Below, piece after piece: positions 5,589 to 7,504 of a stretch of 7,504 nucleotides of DNA. The DNA comes from an uncultured Ignavibacteriota bacterium. GTDB taxonomy: Bacteria > Bacteroidota > Ignavibacteria > Tepidaquicellales > Tepidaquicellaceae. The stretch covers positions 1 through 7,504 of the forward strand of contig CALGOI010000137.1 of NCBI GenBank assembly GCA_937959065.1, given 5' to 3'. The notes under the pieces were generated by a model, which worked only from the letters and a program-made list of their open reading frames with translations, ran no database searches and was not told the origin of the DNA. Each line of letters begins with the position of its first letter. The first letter of the stretch is position 1. A program made the position numbers and the translations under genes.

Positions 5589-7010
5589 ATGTCAGGTAAC
5601 GGACAAAATATAGGTAAAATTATCCAGGTAATTGGACCGGTTGTTGACTTGGATTTTGCAGGAGGTTCACTTCCTGCTATAAATAATGCTATACACATTA
5701 AAAGAAAAACTATAGAGGATGTTGAAGATACACTTGTTGTTGAAGTTCAGCAGCATCTTGGAGAAAACAGGGTTAGAGCAGTAGCGATGGACTCCACTGA
5801 CGGCTTAGTAAGAGGAATGGAAGGAGTAGATATGGGTGAGCCTATTTCAGTTCCTGTTGGACCGGAAGTTCTCGGTAGGTTAATTAATGTGACTGGTGAT
5901 GAAATCGACGGAAAAGGAAAAATAAATACTAAACAAAGATATCCTATTCATAGACCTGCTCCCAAATTTGAAGAGCTTTCCACAAAACAGGAAATGTTTG
6001 AAACAGGTATTAAAGTTATAGATCTTCTTGAACCTTACACTAAAGGTGGCAAAACAGGATTGTTTGGTGGAGCCGGAGTAGGTAAGACAGTTCTTATACA
6101 GGAATTGATTCATAATATCGCTAAAGAACATGGTGGATACTCTGTGTTTGCGGGTGTAGGGGAAAGAACAAGGGAAGGAAACGATCTTTACTTAGAAATG
6201 ACTGAGTCAGGTGTTATAGATAAAACATCACTTGTATTCGGACAAATGAACGAACCTCCGGGTGCTAGACAAAGAGTAGCTTTAACTGGTCTGACCATTG
6301 CAGAATATTTCAGGGATGAAGAAGGTCGTGATGTGCTGTTATTTATTGATAATATGTTTAGGTTCACCCAGGCAGGTTCTGAGGTGTCGGCACTTCTTGG
6401 ACGTATGCCATCGGCTGTAGGTTATCAGCCGACGCTTGCTTCTGAGATGGGTGCTTTACAGGAAAGGATTACTTCTACCAAAAAAGGATCTATTACTTCT
6501 ATTCAAGCGGTTTACGTTCCTGCTGATGATTATACTGACCCTGCTCCTGCAACGACATTTTCTCACCTTGATGCTACAACTGAGCTTTCAAGGAAGATCT
6601 CCGAACTCGGTATTTATCCGGCTGTAGATCCGTTGACATCAACATCAAGGATTCTTGATCCTATAGTTCTCGGAGAAGATCACTATGAAGTAGCACAAGG
6701 TGTTAAAAGAATTCTTCAGAATTATAAAGACCTCCAGGATATTATCAATATTCTTGGTATTGACGAGTTGTCTGATGAAGATAAACTTGTTGTGGCCAGA
6801 GCAAGAAAAATTCAGAAGTTCTTATCACAACCATTCTTTGTAGCTGAAGCGTTTACTAACAGGCCGGGAAGATATGTGAAGCTTGAAGATTCTATTGCAG
6901 GATTTAAAGCAATTCTAAATGGTGAAGTTGATGACCTTCCGGAAAATGCTTTCTATCTGATGGGCACACTTGATGAAGTTATCGAAAACGCTAAAAAAAT
7001 GAACGCATAA
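5589..7010 (+). CDS. atpD: F-type ATP synthase subunit beta
   Basis: This is the catalytic subunit of the F1 head on the cytoplasmic face of the inner membrane; three copies make or hydrolyse ATP as the gamma shaft turns. The N-terminal beta-barrel covers about residues 8-85 (GKIIQVIGPVVDL). The nucleotide domain carries the P-loop GGAGVGKT (160-167), the GERTREGND segment with catalytic E192, and Walker B LLFIDN (250-255). MPSAVGYQPTLASEMG follows. The DELSEED-type lever is DELSDEDK at 392-399. At 473 residues it is full length and intact. The start at 5589 has only a weak AAAGAA upstream. atpC follows after 1 nt, so the two are co-transcribed and probably translationally coupled. The other F1Fo genes (a, b, c, delta, alpha, gamma) are not here, in line with the separate atpDC pair known in Chlorobi-type lineages. 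Confidence 0.98.
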   Translation: MSGNGQNIGKIIQVIGPVVDLDFAGGSLPAINNAIHIKRKTIEDVEDTLVVEVQQHLGENRVRAVAMDSTDGLVRGMEGVDMGEPISVPVGPEVLGRLINVTGDEIDGKGKINTKQRYPIHRPAPKFEELSTKQEMFETGIKVIDLLEPYTKGGKTGLFGGAGVGKTVLIQELIHNIAKEHGGYSVFAGVGERTREGNDLYLEMTESGVIDKTSLVFGQMNEPPGARQRVALTGLTIAEYFRDEEGRDVLLFIDNMFRFTQAGSEVSALLGRMPSAVGYQPTLASEMGALQERITSTKKGSITSIQAVYVPADDYTDPAPATTFSHLDATTELSRKISELGIYPAVDPLTSTSRILDPIVLGEDHYEVAQGVKRILQNYKDLQDIINILGIDELSDEDKLVVARARKIQKFLSQPFFVAEAFTNRPGRYVKLEDSIAGFKAILNGEVDDLPENAFYLMGTLDEVIENAKKMNA

Positions 7011-7011
7011 A

Positions 7012-7422
7012 TTGGAAACAGCTCCGATTAATTTAGAAATAGTAAGTCCGGACAGGAAAGTATACAGCGGCGAAGTGAAGTCTGTTTCTGCTCCCGGTAT
7101 TGAAGGTGGTTTCCAGATTCTTTCCAACCATGCACCTTATGTAACAACTCTTGGAATTGGTAAAGTAAAAATAGAGGAAACCGGCGGAAACAGTATAGTA
7201 TATGCGATCAGCGGGGGTATTTTTGAAGTTAATAAGAATAAAGCCACCATACTTGCTGAATCAATAGAAAGCCAGGAAGAGATCGACGAGGATAAAGTTA
7301 AAGCTGCCCTGGCTAGAGCGCAGGAATTGTTAAATCGTGAAGAAATTACAAAAGATGATAAAGAGAAGGCAAAGATGGATATTGAAGAAAATAAGAATAA
7401 ATTAAAAGTAGTAAAAGAATAG
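7012..7422 (+). CDS. atpC: F-type ATP synthase subunit epsilon
   Basis: This small subunit sits on the gamma shaft of F1, couples rotation to the c-ring, and in many bacteria inhibits ATP hydrolysis through its C-terminal helices. At 136 residues it is about family length (E. coli 139). Residues 1-85 are the beta-sandwich, with the family pattern SAPGIEGGFQILSNHAPYVTTLGIGKVKI split across about 25-55. The remainder is a charged helical hairpin that is rich in Glu and Lys. The start is TTG at 7012: an in-frame stop (7000-7002) lies just upstream and no ATG or GTG fits before the conserved N-terminus (INLEIVSPDRKVYSG). Only 1 nt separates it from the atpD stop and there is no Shine-Dalgarno, so translation probably depends on ribosomes ending atpD. 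tRNA-His follows 12 nt after its stop with no terminator between. Confidence 0.94.
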   Translation: METAPINLEIVSPDRKVYSGEVKSVSAPGIEGGFQILSNHAPYVTTLGIGKVKIEETGGNSIVYAISGGIFEVNKNKATILAESIESQEEIDEDKVKAALARAQELLNREEITKDDKEKAKMDIEENKNKLKVVKE

Positions 7423-7434
7423 TTTAATTAGTGA

Positions 7435-7504
7435 GGGGCCGTAGCTCAGCGGTAGAGCCCCAGTTTGTGGAACTGGTTGTCGCGGGTTCGAGTCCCGTCG
7501 GTCA
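7435..7504 (+). tRNA. tRNA-His (anticodon GTG), 3' end cut by the window
   Basis: The D arm is GCTC-AGCGGTA-GAGC (7444-7458). The anticodon stem is CCAGT/ACTGG with loop TTGTGGA, giving anticodon GTG at 7467-7469. The T arm is GCGGG-TTCGAGT-CCCGT (7482-7498). The acceptor strand GGGGCCG (7435-7441) faces CGGTCA at 7499-7504, and the last one or two bases lie outside the window. Position 2-71 appears to be a G-A mismatch, and base 7434 at position -1 is A rather than the G expected for histidine tRNAs. It is probably co-transcribed with atpDC. Confidence 0.9.

Noticed and set aside
5880..7127. Short frames on both strands inside atpD and across the atpD-atpC junction
   Set aside because: They are shadows of highly conserved ATP synthase genes.

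Overview
The window looks like an AT-rich bacterial chromosome segment from the Bacteroidota/Ignavibacteriota side of the FCB group. Four observations support this: a secreted metalloprotease ends in a type IX secretion (Por) sorting domain of the NYPNPFNP type; atpD and atpC stand together as a separate pair without other ATP synthase genes; most starts lack a strong Shine-Dalgarno; and atpD is preceded by an exact Bacteroidota-type promoter (TTTG, 19 bp, TANNTTTG). The lineage is an inference from gene content, not from a marker search.

Layout. Bases 1-690 (+) hold the 3' part of an Ada/Ogt-like gene (AraC-type HTH fused to methylated-DNA--cysteine methyltransferase), entering from the left edge. 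It is cut by an in-frame TGA at 688-690, and the missing 17-codon tail is still intact to a TAA at 742-744. Bases 741-1676 (-) encode an exported M14 (AstE/AspA-like) zinc hydrolase that converges on the first gene; the two TAA stops share one TTAA. A divergent, AT-rich intergenic region with two inverted repeats (1677-1944) separates it from an exported M43 metalloprotease (+, 1951-3249), which ends at a clear intrinsic terminator. A tRNA-Leu(CAA) follows at 3381-3466. Next comes a leader with two hairpins that could pair alternatively, then complete glmS (3612-5453). After a weak terminator-like hairpin and a dyad-overlapped promoter come atpD (5589-7010) and atpC (7012-7422, TTG start). The window ends inside a tRNA-His(GTG), 12 nt after atpC.

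The genes do not form one pathway. They are housekeeping units (amino-sugar synthesis for the cell envelope, the F1 beta and epsilon subunits of ATP synthase, two tRNAs), two secreted hydrolases and a DNA alkylation repair gene. I see no mobile element, CRISPR array, phage gene or new defence-like system. The main points worth checking are the nonsense codon in the ada-like gene, the possible attenuator-like leader before glmS, the operator-like dyad on the atpD promoter, and the odd acceptor stem of tRNA-His.
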